Shown in pieces: positions 26,057-35,070 of a DNA stretch of 64,000 nt. Source of the DNA: Virgifigura sp964551315. Lineage in GTDB: Bacteria; Pseudomonadota; Alphaproteobacteria; Dongiales; Dongiaceae. How positions within the stretch are numbered: the stretch's first letter is position 1; the number at the start of each line of letters is the position of its first letter. Location of the stretch: NCBI GenBank assembly GCA_964551315.1, contig CAZKCM010000014.1, positions 10,928 through 74,927 on the forward strand. Direction: 5' to 3'. The notes beneath the pieces were generated by a model. It saw only the letters and a program-made list of their open reading frames with translations, had not been told where the DNA came from and did no database searches. The position numbers were made by a program, and so were the translations under genes.

Positions 26057-28336
26057 TCAGGCTGCGGGCACGAAGCCGATGGGGATGCGCTGCGGCCCTT
26101 CCTGCTTCAGGGACTGCAGCATCTCCTTGTACTCCCGCTCCATGTCGCTTGTCACGGACGCCCGCGTCTCCTTCAGCGCCTGCTCGAAATGCTCCGCCGT
26201 CACTTCCTGCGCCTCCAGCGACTGGCGCAGGGCAAGGAGTCCTGCCCGCCGCACGAGATCCTCGAGATCGGCCCCCGTGTAGCCCTCCGTGCGTGCGGCG
26301 AGGCCGTCGAGGTCGACATCGGCGGCCAGCGGCATGTTCGCCGCATGGATCTTGAGGATGCGCAGCCGGCCCTCCTTGTCCGGGACCGGCACGTAGATGA
26401 GCTCGTCGAAGCGGCCGGGGCGCAGCAGCGCCGGGTCGAGCAGGTTCGGACGGTTCGTCGCGCCGATGACGACCACGCCCTGAAGCTCCTCGAGCCCGTC
26501 CATTTCGGACAGCAGCGTATTGACCACGCGCTCGGTCACCGCCGGCTCGCCCAGCCAGCCGCCGCGGACGGGGGCGAGCGAATCGATCTCGTCGATGAAG
26601 ATCACCGTCGGCGCCACCTGGCGGGCCCGGGTAAAAAGCCTGGAGACCTGCTGCTCTGATTCGCCGTACCACTTCGACAACAGGTCCGAGGACTTGGTGG
26701 CGATGAAGTTGGCGTTGGACTCTCGCGCGACGGCTTTGGCGAGCAGAGTCTTGCCGGTCCCCGGCGGGCCGAACAGCAGAAAGCCCTTCGCCGGCCGGAT
26801 GCCGATCCGGCGGAAGGCTTCGGGGTTCTTCAGCGGCAGCTCGACGCCCTCTTCCAGGACTTGGCGCACTTCCTCCAGGCCGCCGATGTCGTCCCAGGTT
26901 ACGTTTGGCACCTGGATCATGATCTCGCGCAACGCGGAGGGTTGCACCCGCTTCAAGGCGTTCATGAAGTCGCCGCGCTCGACCTTCAGGTCCTCGACGA
27001 TCTCGGCGGGAAGCCCTTCCTCCTTGAGGTTGATCCGCGGCAGGACCCGGCGCAGCGCGTCCACCGCCGCCTCGCGCGCCAGGGCCGAGAGATCGGCGCC
27101 GACGAAGCCGTAGGTGATGCGGGCCAGCTCGTCCAGATCGACGTCATCCGCCAGCGGCATACCGCGGGTGTGGATCGCCAGAACGTCGCGGCGTCCGTCC
27201 TGGTCCGGCACGCCGATCACGATCTCGCGGTCGAATCGGCCGGGCCGGCGGAGCGCCTCGTCGATGGCGTCGATCCGGTTGGTGGCCCCGATCACGACGA
27301 CGTTCTGGCGCGGCTCGAGGCCGTCCATGAGGGTGAGGAGCTGCGCCACCACCCGGCGCTCGACCTCGCCCGTCACCTGCTCGCGCTTGGGCGCAATGGA
27401 GTCGAGTTCGTCGATGAAGACGATGGACGGCGCGCTCTGCTGGGCTTCCTGGAAGACGTCGCGCAGGCGCTGCTCCGATTCGCCGTAATGGCGTCCCATG
27501 ATCTCGGGGCCGGCGATGTGGAAGAACGCCGCCTCGGCCTCGTTGGCGACGGCACGCGCGAGCAACGTCTTGCCCGTGCCCGGCGGGCCGTGGAGCAGAA
27601 CGCCCTTGGGCGGCTCGATGCCGAGGCGCTGAAAGAGCTCTGGATGCCGCAGGGGGAGCTCCACCATCTCCCGCACCTGGTCGATGGCGCTACCGAGGCC
27701 GCCGATGTCGTCATAGGTGACGTCGGCCTGACGGGCTTCCTTCGGCTCGACATATTGCGGCAGCAGCTCGACCTCGGTGTCGGGGGTCACCTGGACGACG
27801 CCCTTCGGCGAGGTGGACACCACCACCAGCCGGATCTCCTGAAGGCCGTAGGCCGGCGCGTCGAACAGGCTCCGGAACGCGTCGTCGGGGAAGCCTCTCC
27901 GGTCCATCGCGGGGCTGCGGTGATACACGGAGGTCGAAACGACGTCACCCGCGACGAGGGGGCGTCGGGCAAACGTCCGGCGCAGGGCCTCGCCCGAGCC
28001 CTGCAGGCGCAGATTCTTTTGGGCGGGCGCCAGGACCACGCGGTTCGCGGGTTTGACCTCGGCCGGCCGGACCTCCACGAAGTCGCCGCTGCCCACGCCC
28101 GCGTTGGCGCGCTGCAGGCCGTCGAGGCGGATGATCTCCAGGCCCTCGTCTTCCGGATAGGGCGGGACGGCGATCGCCGCCGTGTGGCGCTGGCCGATGA
28201 TCTCGATGGGCTCGCCCTCACGGATGCCCAGCCGTTCCAGGACGGCCCGGCCAAGCCGCGCCACGCATTTGCCGACGTCCTGGGAGCGGGCATTGGCCAC
28301 CTGCACCCGTTCGCCCTTTGGGTCCGTATCCGCCAT
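26057..28336 (-). CDS. CDC48/VCP-type AAA ATPase with double AAA modules
   Basis: A 759-residue protein with the full archaeal CDC48 architecture. An N-domain (double-psi beta-barrel plus CDC48_2 part, about 8-195) precedes AAA D1 (Walker A 250-257, Walker B D309-E310) and D2 (Walker A 523-530, Walker B D582-E583). Both arginine-finger regions (RRPGRFDR and LRPGRFDE) are present, so both rings should hydrolyse ATP. The tail ends IGFVPAA rather than the HbYX motif of proteasome partners. It lies in the ureide gene block between pucG and cutA. Such genes are rare in bacteria; a protein-unfolding role is inferred from the family. Confidence 0.93.
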   Translation of the reverse strand: MADTDPKGERVQVANARSQDVGKCVARLGRAVLERLGIREGEPIEIIGQRHTAAIAVPPYPEDEGLEIIRLDGLQRANAGVGSGDFVEVRPAEVKPANRVVLAPAQKNLRLQGSGEALRRTFARRPLVAGDVVSTSVYHRSPAMDRRGFPDDAFRSLFDAPAYGLQEIRLVVVSTSPKGVVQVTPDTEVELLPQYVEPKEARQADVTYDDIGGLGSAIDQVREMVELPLRHPELFQRLGIEPPKGVLLHGPPGTGKTLLARAVANEAEAAFFHIAGPEIMGRHYGESEQRLRDVFQEAQQSAPSIVFIDELDSIAPKREQVTGEVERRVVAQLLTLMDGLEPRQNVVVIGATNRIDAIDEALRRPGRFDREIVIGVPDQDGRRDVLAIHTRGMPLADDVDLDELARITYGFVGADLSALAREAAVDALRRVLPRINLKEEGLPAEIVEDLKVERGDFMNALKRVQPSALREIMIQVPNVTWDDIGGLEEVRQVLEEGVELPLKNPEAFRRIGIRPAKGFLLFGPPGTGKTLLAKAVARESNANFIATKSSDLLSKWYGESEQQVSRLFTRARQVAPTVIFIDEIDSLAPVRGGWLGEPAVTERVVNTLLSEMDGLEELQGVVVIGATNRPNLLDPALLRPGRFDELIYVPVPDKEGRLRILKIHAANMPLAADVDLDGLAARTEGYTGADLEDLVRRAGLLALRQSLEAQEVTAEHFEQALKETRASVTSDMEREYKEMLQSLKQEGPQRIPIGFVPAA

Positions 28337-28470
28337 CGATCGAACTGCCCCTCACTCCGCCAGACTTGCCGTCAGCGAAGGAACGGGACCACTCCCGATT
28401 GGTTCCCGGGGCGGTTCGGCAGGCTTCGCGCTGATCGAGGCGAGGCGCCGGCGATGCGGATCGGGCGGCG

Positions 28471-29721
28471 TCAGTCGGGCCGGCCTAGAGCCTCCGGCGT
28501 CGAATAGACGGCGAGGGCGGCCCGCACAGCGGCGCCCGCCGGCAGGTGGGCGCCGTGGCGGAGCAACGTGGCTTCGAGCGCGCCGAGGCAGATCAGCACG
28601 TTCTGCTTGCGGCAGTTGTAGCCCATCGTGCCGATGCGCCAGATCCTGCCCTTGAGCGGTCCGAAGGAGGAGCCGATCTCAATCCCGAAATTCTCCAGCA
28701 GGTCGTGGCGCACCGCTTCGCCGTCGATGCCGTCGGGGATCACGACGCCCGTGACGTTCGCCATCCTGTGACGAGCGTCGCCGAAGATCTCGAAGCCCAT
28801 CGCCTCCAGCCCTGCCGTCAGCGCGGCGCTCGCCAGGCGGTGGCGCGCGAAGGCGGCCGGAAGCCCTTCCTTCAGCAGAAGGCGGGCGCATTCGTGCGCC
28901 GCATAGAGCATCGAGGTCGCCTCCGTGTGGTGGTTGAGGCGGCTCTCGCTCCAGTAGTCGAAGAGCATCGGCAAGTCGAAGTAGTTCGACTGGATCACCG
29001 GACCGTCGCCCGGCTGGAAGCCCTCGGGGGTGATCCCCTCCTCGATGTGTTTGCGCCGGTTCGCCGCGTCGGCCGCGCGCTCGCCCAGCGTGACCGGAGA
29101 CGAACCCGGTGGGCCCGACAGGCACTTCTGCAGCCCGGCGGAGACCGCGTCGAGGCCCCACTCGTCCGTCCGTACGTCCATGCCGCCCAGGGTTGCCGTC
29201 GCGTCGACGAAGAGCAGGGCGTCGTGGCGTCGGCAGATCGCCCCGATCTCCGCCAGCGGCTGCGCCATCGTCGTCGAGGTGTCGCCGTGCACAAGTGCGA
29301 CGAGCTTGGGCCGGTGCTCGCGAACCGCCTCTTCGATTCGCTCGGGCGGGAACACCGTGCCCCATTCCGCATGGATCGCCCGGACATCCGCCCGGCAGCG
29401 ATGGGCGATCTCACACAGCAGATGGCCGAAGCGGCCGAACACGGGCACCAGCACCCGGTCGCCGGGCGCGACCAGCGAGGTCAGCAGCGCCTCGATGCCG
29501 GCGCGCGCGGTCCCGTTCACCAGGAAGGACCAGCGGTTCCTCGTCTGGAAGACCTGCCGGAGGAGCGCCATGGTCTCGTTCATGTACCGGGTGAATTCCG
29601 GATCGAACTGCCCCAGCATCGGCATCGACATCGCGCGCAGTACGCGCGGGTCGCAGTTGACCGGGCCCGGACCCATCAGCAGGCGCGGGGAGGGGTTCAG
29701 CTCTTCGAAGGTCTCGATCAT
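28471..29721 (-). CDS. pucG: (S)-ureidoglycine-glyoxylate aminotransferase
   Basis: A 416-residue class V PLP enzyme that moves the amino group of ureidoglycine to glyoxylate, giving oxalurate and glycine. PLP lysine is K199 in GLQKCLSGPPG and D173 holds the pyridine nitrogen. The motif QSNYFDLPMLFDYW with LNHHTEAT marks the PucG subgroup rather than alanine-glyoxylate aminotransferase. ATG 29721 follows GGAAGG; a frame extension to 29781 would overlap the phosphatase gene. Context with allantoinase supports the ureide role. Confidence 0.9.
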   Translation of the reverse strand: MIETFEELNPSPRLLMGPGPVNCDPRVLRAMSMPMLGQFDPEFTRYMNETMALLRQVFQTRNRWSFLVNGTARAGIEALLTSLVAPGDRVLVPVFGRFGHLLCEIAHRCRADVRAIHAEWGTVFPPERIEEAVREHRPKLVALVHGDTSTTMAQPLAEIGAICRRHDALLFVDATATLGGMDVRTDEWGLDAVSAGLQKCLSGPPGSSPVTLGERAADAANRRKHIEEGITPEGFQPGDGPVIQSNYFDLPMLFDYWSESRLNHHTEATSMLYAAHECARLLLKEGLPAAFARHRLASAALTAGLEAMGFEIFGDARHRMANVTGVVIPDGIDGEAVRHDLLENFGIEIGSSFGPLKGRIWRIGTMGYNCRKQNVLICLGALEATLLRHGAHLPAGAAVRAALAVYSTPEALGRPD

Positions 29722-29777
29722 TGCCGCTTTTCCTTCCGATCGGGCCGGCAGGACCATGCTCGTGCGGCCGGTGCCGC

Positions 29778-30383
29778 TCAATCGAACGGGCCGAGGCTGC
29801 CGCGTGCGTAGCCGGCGGGCAGTTCGTGCTCCCGTCCGATGCGGACGACGAGATCCGCGATCTCCGGATGGCGCTTCAGCACCTCGTGCCGATGCGGGTG
29901 GAGCGCCTCGATCAGCGCGCCGCCGCGACCGAGAAGATCATCGGCCATCGCGATCATCCGGGAGTTCGGCCAGGAAAAGGGGCGAAGACGCCGCAGCTCC
30001 GCGAAGGCCTCGCGTTCGGCTCCCGGATTCTGCTGGGCCAGGAGAATGACGACGGCGGCGGTGGACCGGGAGATCCCCATATGGCAGTGCACGAGGACAT
30101 GCGCGCCTGGCGCTGGCGTGGCTGCCAGCCGATCCCCAAGCTCCAGCAGCGCACGGACGTGATGCGTCTGCGGCGGCTGGCGCCCCGGCTCCTCTCGGAT
30201 GTCGTCGTGGAAGCGCAGCACCGTCCGGTCGTGGGGCGGGAAGCCGGCAAAGGCCTCGGGATCGGGCGTTGCCGGGTCCATGATCGACAGGACGTGCGTC
30301 ATGCCCGAATTGGAGAACTGCGCGAGCTCCGGAATCCCGCACACCATCACTCGAAACGAAAACGCAGACGAAAGCCGTTCCAT
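29778..30383 (-). CDS. Dual-specificity/tyrosine phosphatase-like protein
   Basis: A 201-residue protein with the cysteine phosphatase signature HCHMGISRS, nucleophile C100 and phosphate-binding R106. The preceding strand VLVHC and the upstream aspartate region (RFHDDIREEP, a candidate general acid) fit the family. The start is clear, with GGAGGGAGAAGA just before ATG. It lies between puuE and pucG, 56 bases before the latter, so it is probably in the ureide transcript. The substrate could be phosphoprotein, phosphoinositide-like or a small metabolite; nothing in the sequence decides. Confidence 0.82.
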   Translation of the reverse strand: MERLSSAFSFRVMVCGIPELAQFSNSGMTHVLSIMDPATPDPEAFAGFPPHDRTVLRFHDDIREEPGRQPPQTHHVRALLELGDRLAATPAPGAHVLVHCHMGISRSTAAVVILLAQQNPGAEREAFAELRRLRPFSWPNSRMIAMADDLLGRGGALIEALHPHRHEVLKRHPEIADLVVRIGREHELPAGYARGSLGPFD

Positions 30384-30523
30384 TCTTCTCCCTCCGGCTC
30401 CGCGACAGACGTTGCGGCGCACTTGGCGGCGCCGTCGATACAGGCCTGTCGTATTCGGCGGCGGGCGCGACGCGGAGCGACAATGCCGCGCCGGCATCTC
30501 TCCTTTCCTTCGGATCCGGCGAC

Positions 30524-31471
30524 CTAATCCGGCGGCCGGTCCACTTCGACACCGGCCGGGTGGGTCTCGCGCCAGTGCCGTGCGATGTCGATGCGCCGGC
30601 TGATCCAGACCTTGTCGAAGCCCTGAACGTAGTCGAGGAAGCGGGCAAGCGCCGCACTGCGTCCCGGCCGCCCGGCGAGCCGGCAGTGAAGGCCGACGGA
30701 CATCATCTTCGGCAGCCGCGCGCCCTCCGCGTAGAGGGTGTCGAAGCTGTCCCGCAGATAGCTGAAGAACTGATCGCCCGAATTGAAGCCCTGCGCGGTC
30801 GCGAAGCGCATGTCGTTGGCGTCGAGGGTGTAGGGCACGACCAGATGCGGGTGGCCGCCCACAGTCACCCAGTAGGGCAGGTCATCGGCGTAGCTGTCGG
30901 AATCGTAGAGGAAGCCGCCCTCCTCGACCACCAGCCTGCGCGTGTTCGGGCTGCAGCGCCCGGTGTACCAGCCGAGCGGCCGGCTGCCTGTCACGCGGGT
31001 GTGAATCTCGATCGCCGCGCGCAGATGCGCCCGCTCCGTCTCTTCCTCGACATGCTGGTAGTCGATCCAGCGATAGCCGTGGCTGGCGATCTCCCAGTCG
31101 GCCTCCGCCATGGCGGTGACCGCCTCCGGATTGCGCTCGAGTGCCATCGCCACGCCGTAGACGGTGACCGGCAGGCGGCGGTCCGTGAACAGCCGATGCA
31201 GGCGCCAGAAGCCGGCGCGGCTGCCGTACTCGTAGATCGATTCCATGTTCATGTGGCGCGCACCCGGCAGCGGCGTGGCGCCGACGATCTCGGACAGGAA
31301 GGCTTCGGAGGCGGCGTCGCCGTGGAGGACGCAGTTCTCGCCGCCCTCCTCGTAGTTGATGACGAACTGCAGGGCGATGCGCGCCTCCCCCGGCCAGCGG
31401 GGATGCGGCGGGCGCCGGCCGTAGCCGGCCATGTCGCGCGGATAGGGGCTCTGCGGTCCGTCCATGTCCAT
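30524..31471 (-). CDS. puuE: Allantoinase of the polysaccharide-deacetylase type
   Basis: A 315-residue PuuE that hydrolyses S-allantoin to allantoate without the binuclear site of classical allantoinases. Family motifs are YPRDMAGYGRRPPHPRWPG near the start, FVINYEEGGENCVLHGD, WEIASHGYRWIDYQHV and GWYTGRCSPNTRRL. The start ATG at 31471 has AAGG upstream; a second ATG lies two codons later. It is divergent from the Vgb-like gene across 217 bases and heads the leftward ureide block. Confidence 0.94.
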   Translation of the reverse strand: MDMDGPQSPYPRDMAGYGRRPPHPRWPGEARIALQFVINYEEGGENCVLHGDAASEAFLSEIVGATPLPGARHMNMESIYEYGSRAGFWRLHRLFTDRRLPVTVYGVAMALERNPEAVTAMAEADWEIASHGYRWIDYQHVEEETERAHLRAAIEIHTRVTGSRPLGWYTGRCSPNTRRLVVEEGGFLYDSDSYADDLPYWVTVGGHPHLVVPYTLDANDMRFATAQGFNSGDQFFSYLRDSFDTLYAEGARLPKMMSVGLHCRLAGRPGRSAALARFLDYVQGFDKVWISRRIDIARHWRETHPAGVEVDRPPD

Positions 31472-31688
31472 CACCTTGGGAATCCACCGAGGATGGCGAC
31501 AGCCCGATCGCCCGAAGGCGATCGCAGGGCGAAGATGGTCTCGATCGATCCAACGCAACGGGTTACGCTTGCACCGGACATGTTCTTACAGCACAGGCGC
31601 GTGCCAAAGCAAAGGAGGGGCGCCGGCCGGCGCGGACCCATCGCCCGACCGGCGGGGCGATCGATGGGTCTTTGAGAGGAGGTTCAGG

Positions 31689-32666
31689 ATGCGTCTTCCG
31701 CTGATTCCATATGTCGTGGTCGCTGCCCTGGCGGCGTTGCCGGCCACCGTCCGGGCCCAAGCCGAGGTGGAACGGCAGGCGTTTCCGGTGCCCGCCGGTG
31801 CCGGCCCGCATGACGTGGCGCCCGCGCCGGAGCCAGGGGGCGTCGTCTGGTACACCGCCCAGGGGCAAGGCGCGCTCGGGCGGCTGGATCCGGCGACCGG
31901 CGAGGTCAGGCAGATTCCGCTCGGCGAGGGCTCGGCACCGCACGGCGTCATCGTCGGGCCGGATGGCGCGCCCTGGATCACCGACGGCGGCCTCAACGCG
32001 ATCGTCCGCGTCGATCCGCGAACGGAGGAGGTCACGCGCTATCCTCTGCCGGACGGGCAAGGCTACGCGAATCTGAATACGGCGACCTTCGACGGCCACG
32101 GCGTTCTCTGGTTCACCGGGCAGAACGGCATCTACGGCCGACTCGACCCGAAGACCGGTGCGATGGAGGTCTACGACGCGCCGCGCGGCCGTGGGCCATA
32201 CGGCATCACGACGACGCCGGCCGGCGCGGTCTATTACGCCTCGCTCGCCGGCAGCCACATCGCCCGCATCGATACCGAGACCGGTGCCGCGACGGTGATC
32301 GAGCCGCCGACGCCGGGTCAGGGCGCCCGCCGCGTCTGGTCCGACTCGAAGGGGCGGATCTGGGTCAGCGAATGGAATGCCGGCCAGGTCAGCCGCTACG
32401 ATCCCGACTCGGGACAGTGGCAGAGCTGGCGTCTGCCGGGCGAGCGGCCGCGCGCCTACGCAGTCTATGTGGACGATCGGGACGTCGTCTGGCTCAGCGA
32501 CTTCGGCGCCAACGCCGTGGTGCGGTTCGATCCGGTGACCGAGCGCTTCGAGGTCTTCGAGAGTCCGCGCGCCAACGCAAACGTCCGGCAGATCCTCGGG
32601 CGTCCGGGGGAGGTCTGGGCCCCCGAATCCGGTACCGATACGCTGGTCGTCTTCCGTAGCCGGTAG
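31689..32666 (+). CDS. Exported Vgb-like beta-propeller protein (NHL-type repeats)
   Basis: A 325-residue protein with a signal peptide (residues 1-23, ending VRAQA). The mature part consists of seven repeats of about 42 residues with the pattern GxVWYT/xGRLDPxTGE, as in virginiamycin B lyase and related streptogramin-lyase-like propellers. The catalytic His and Glu of true Vgb cannot be placed with confidence, so lyase activity is not claimed. The ribosome site is GAGAGGAGG. Divergent from puuE; convergent with the DUF1127 gene. Confidence 0.78.
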   Translation: MRLPLIPYVVVAALAALPATVRAQAEVERQAFPVPAGAGPHDVAPAPEPGGVVWYTAQGQGALGRLDPATGEVRQIPLGEGSAPHGVIVGPDGAPWITDGGLNAIVRVDPRTEEVTRYPLPDGQGYANLNTATFDGHGVLWFTGQNGIYGRLDPKTGAMEVYDAPRGRGPYGITTTPAGAVYYASLAGSHIARIDTETGAATVIEPPTPGQGARRVWSDSKGRIWVSEWNAGQVSRYDPDSGQWQSWRLPGERPRAYAVYVDDRDVVWLSDFGANAVVRFDPVTERFEVFESPRANANVRQILGRPGEVWAPESGTDTLVVFRSR

Positions 32667-32690
32667 CCCCTGCACCGGGCCGCGGCGGCG

Positions 32691-32915
32691 TCACGGCCGC
32701 CAGGAAGGCTTGCTCAGTTCCGCCTCCACGTCGGCCCGGGAGAGGCCGATGTCCTTGAGCATCGCGTCGCTGAGAAGGCTGAGCGCGTGCCGCTGGCGCC
32801 GCCGCTCCTCCCATTCCAGCATCGTCGCGATTGCCGCGCTGCTCCACCGCGACAGGAACCCTCGGAATTGCCGCGCGCGGCCCGGCCGCGCCCTTGCCTT
32901 GCCGGTGGCGATCAT
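32691..32915 (-). CDS. DUF1127 protein
   Basis: A 74-residue protein with an Arg-rich N-terminus and a C-terminal DUF1127 motif (ALSLLSDAMLKDIGLSRADVEAE, split here in the conserved D-x2-L-x-DIG-x-R pattern). DUF1127 proteins are common small regulators in alphaproteobacteria, some binding RNA. GGAGAGGA precedes the start. It is convergent with the Vgb-like gene; a second DUF1127 gene lies at 62292. Confidence 0.88.
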   Translation of the reverse strand: MIATGKARARPGRARQFRGFLSRWSSAAIATMLEWEERRRQRHALSLLSDAMLKDIGLSRADVEAELSKPSWRP

Positions 32916-33054
32916 CGGCTGCCGTCCTCTCCCGATTTCGGATCGGAGATCCTTCTCCGGACGGCGGCGACCCTACGCGTCCTCGGCGTCGCGATCTTCC
33001 CGAAGCTTGCGGTGGCCGGCGATCGGCGAGAATTTGCGGACGGCGGCCGGTTCC

Positions 33055-34104
33055 TCACCAGTCGGGCGCGATCTTCTCCGATTCGACCGGGCCGTGCGCA
33101 TAGGCTTGCTGCGCCGAGGCGCGATCGGGCAAGCCGATCGACTCCAGAAGGGCGAAGACCTCCTGCCGCGCGGCGGCGTGGCTGACGCTGAATGGTGCCC
33201 CGGTCCGTTCCGCCCGCAGGTCGAGGAGCGTCAGCCCCTTGTGGAACAGCTCGCGGAAGATGACGCGCTCGCCAAAGCCAGGCGCGACACGGAAGCCCAG
33301 TCGCTTCGATAGCTGCTCGAGGAGGCGGGCGATGTCGCGCTTGTTGCGCGCGTCGATGTGGCCGAGGCGGTTGCGCATCACGATCCAGTCGATCGGCGGC
33401 CGGCGGTTGAGTGCGCGCCGTTGCCGCTGCTCCCAGACCATCTGGCTGTAGACGCTTGGCGCCAGCACCTTTCTCGCCTCGCGGTCGATGCGCGCGAGGA
33501 GGTCGATGTCGAGGAAGCTGTCGTTGAGCGGCGTGATCAGCGTGTCGGCATAGGTGTGGCCGAGTCGTGACAGAAATGAGTCGCTGCCCGGCGTGTCGAC
33601 GACGATGAAGTCGTGCGCTCCCAGCTCGGCGAGCGCGCCCTTGAGCCGCTCTTCCTCTTCGGCCTCCGCCTCGGCCCGGGACGCCGCCTCCGACCGGAAG
33701 ACGCGGCGATGGTCCGGCAGCGGCAGGGGAAGTCCGGTGTCCTCGACCAGGCTCCGCCGGTTGTCGATGTAGCGGGAGAAGGTGCCCTGGCGGGCGTCGA
33801 GGTCGATGGTTCCGACCGTGTATCCGCTCTTCAGGAGTGCCACGGCGAGATGCATGGCGGTGGTCGACTTGCCGGAACCGCCCTTTTCATTGCCCAGCAC
33901 GATCACATGCGGGCCGGGCCGTCCGGTGCCGAAGCGGATGGATGCGGCCTCCGGTGCGACGCTGCCGGCACGGTCCGTCGATATTGTCGTGAACAGAATC
34001 CCCTCCCGGCGGGCTCGCGCCCGCCCTTCCGCATGCCTCTTCTTCGCTTGGTTAGGGAGAGTCGCGCCCGCCGCGCCACCCCCGCGCGCGTCCGTCTCCC
34101 ACAA
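33055..34104 (-). CDS. mipZ: MipZ division-plane positioning ATPase
   Basis: A ParA-like ATPase that places the Z-ring away from the poles by forming a gradient from ParB. Motifs: deviant Walker A GNEKGGSGKST, TIDLDARQGT (A' region), VVDTPGSDS (Walker B) and the MipZ-specific ERVIFRELFHKGLTLLDL. The start is uncertain. The listed TTG (34104) gives 349 residues with a 60-residue extension that known MipZ proteins lack. A CTG at 33996 (313 residues) lies just after GGGAGGGG, the only good ribosome site. No ATG or GTG is suitably placed. No parB is present in the window. Confidence 0.88.
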   Translation of the reverse strand: MWETDARGGGAAGATLPNQAKKRHAEGRARARREGILFTTISTDRAGSVAPEAASIRFGTGRPGPHVIVLGNEKGGSGKSTTAMHLAVALLKSGYTVGTIDLDARQGTFSRYIDNRRSLVEDTGLPLPLPDHRRVFRSEAASRAEAEAEEEERLKGALAELGAHDFIVVDTPGSDSFLSRLGHTYADTLITPLNDSFLDIDLLARIDREARKVLAPSVYSQMVWEQRQRRALNRRPPIDWIVMRNRLGHIDARNKRDIARLLEQLSKRLGFRVAPGFGERVIFRELFHKGLTLLDLRAERTGAPFSVSHAAARQEVFALLESIGLPDRASAQQAYAHGPVESEKIAPDW

Positions 34105-34124
34105 CTATCGCCGAATGTTCCGCG

Positions 34125-34775
34125 TCAAAACAAGATCTCCCAGTCGCGGTCCTCCTGCTCTGACATGGCGTGCCCCAATGATTGTTCGAGCGATACCTCG
34201 TTATCTCTGCCGTTTATTGCGGATTTTCGAGACGCGGATTCGGCAGCGGCCGGGTCTGGTCGCAGCTCGTCGGTCCGATCTTCCATTCGCTCCGCAGCCG
34301 GGCGTACTTTTCCCTGGACTTCGATCGCGGCTTTCTTCCAGGCCCGCATGGCTGCCGTCCGCCGGGCCAGGGCCTCAGTCGCCCCCCAGCCGAAGATCTC
34401 GCCGCCCTCGGCGGTCTTGTGGATCGCGCCCCAGCGACTGCGCTTTGCGGAGCGGATCACGAACACGATGTTCTCGCCGGGGATGCTCGCATCGAGCGAG
34501 GTCGTGTAGGCCGGTGCTTCGCAATCCAGCACGTCGCATACGCTCTGCCAGGAGAAGCCCTCGTCCAGCATGATCTTCGCGATCGCCGGAAACTCTCCCA
34601 GTGCATGCCATTTCGCCGGAAGCCGCGGATTGGCAGGGCCGCCATCCGGACTCTCGGTTGCCTCGCTCAGGAAATAGGCGAGCTGAACGTCCAACATCCG
34701 CGATCCGGTCTCGGCGGATTCGAGGGCCGCGATGAGATCGTCGGCGGTTCTTGGTTGCTGGGACCGGTTCTTCAT
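34125..34775 (-). CDS. Hypothetical protein, possible phage-type ABA-sandwich domain
   Basis: A 216-residue protein not clearly recognised. The order ADDLIAALESAETGSRMLDVQ, then AYTTSLDASIPGENIVFVIR, then GGEIFGWGATEALARRTAAMRAW follows the outline of the small phage ABA-sandwich domain (Leu-Asp helix, YTxSLDA strand, ALAxxxAALRA helix), here spread over about 150 residues and followed by a charged, probably disordered tail. An AT-rich patch with a TATTAT/TATAAG-like -10 lies about 35 bases before the start. It is 20 bases upstream of mipZ on the same strand. Confidence 0.6.
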   Translation of the reverse strand: MKNRSQQPRTADDLIAALESAETGSRMLDVQLAYFLSEATESPDGGPANPRLPAKWHALGEFPAIAKIMLDEGFSWQSVCDVLDCEAPAYTTSLDASIPGENIVFVIRSAKRSRWGAIHKTAEGGEIFGWGATEALARRTAAMRAWKKAAIEVQGKVRPAAERMEDRTDELRPDPAAAESASRKSAINGRDNEVSLEQSLGHAMSEQEDRDWEILF

Positions 34776-35070
34776 GATTCGCCCCCCAATGTCCCTTCTT
34801 GACCCTTATAATAGATCTTCGGAAATGTCACCTGGCAGGCAATAAGAAAACGCGCCCTGGACCGCATGGATACAAGGTCGGCGGCGATATCGGCCGCGGT
34901 TCTGCATGGCTGGTTCCGATCTTCGACCGACGGCCGGCGGCGACATTTTGGTGCGGCAGTATTGCCGCGGGCGACTGATCCAGATTAAGGCGGCTCTACG
35001 CCGAAGGGCATACCCTTTAAGGCGAACCGGCAGAATTGCGTCGGAAAAACAAAGAGACGGGGAGTTTAGA

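Noticed and set aside
34795..34830. TTGACC followed by TATAAT-like bases on the plus strand
   Set aside because: Spacing between the boxes is only a few bases, far too short for a promoter.
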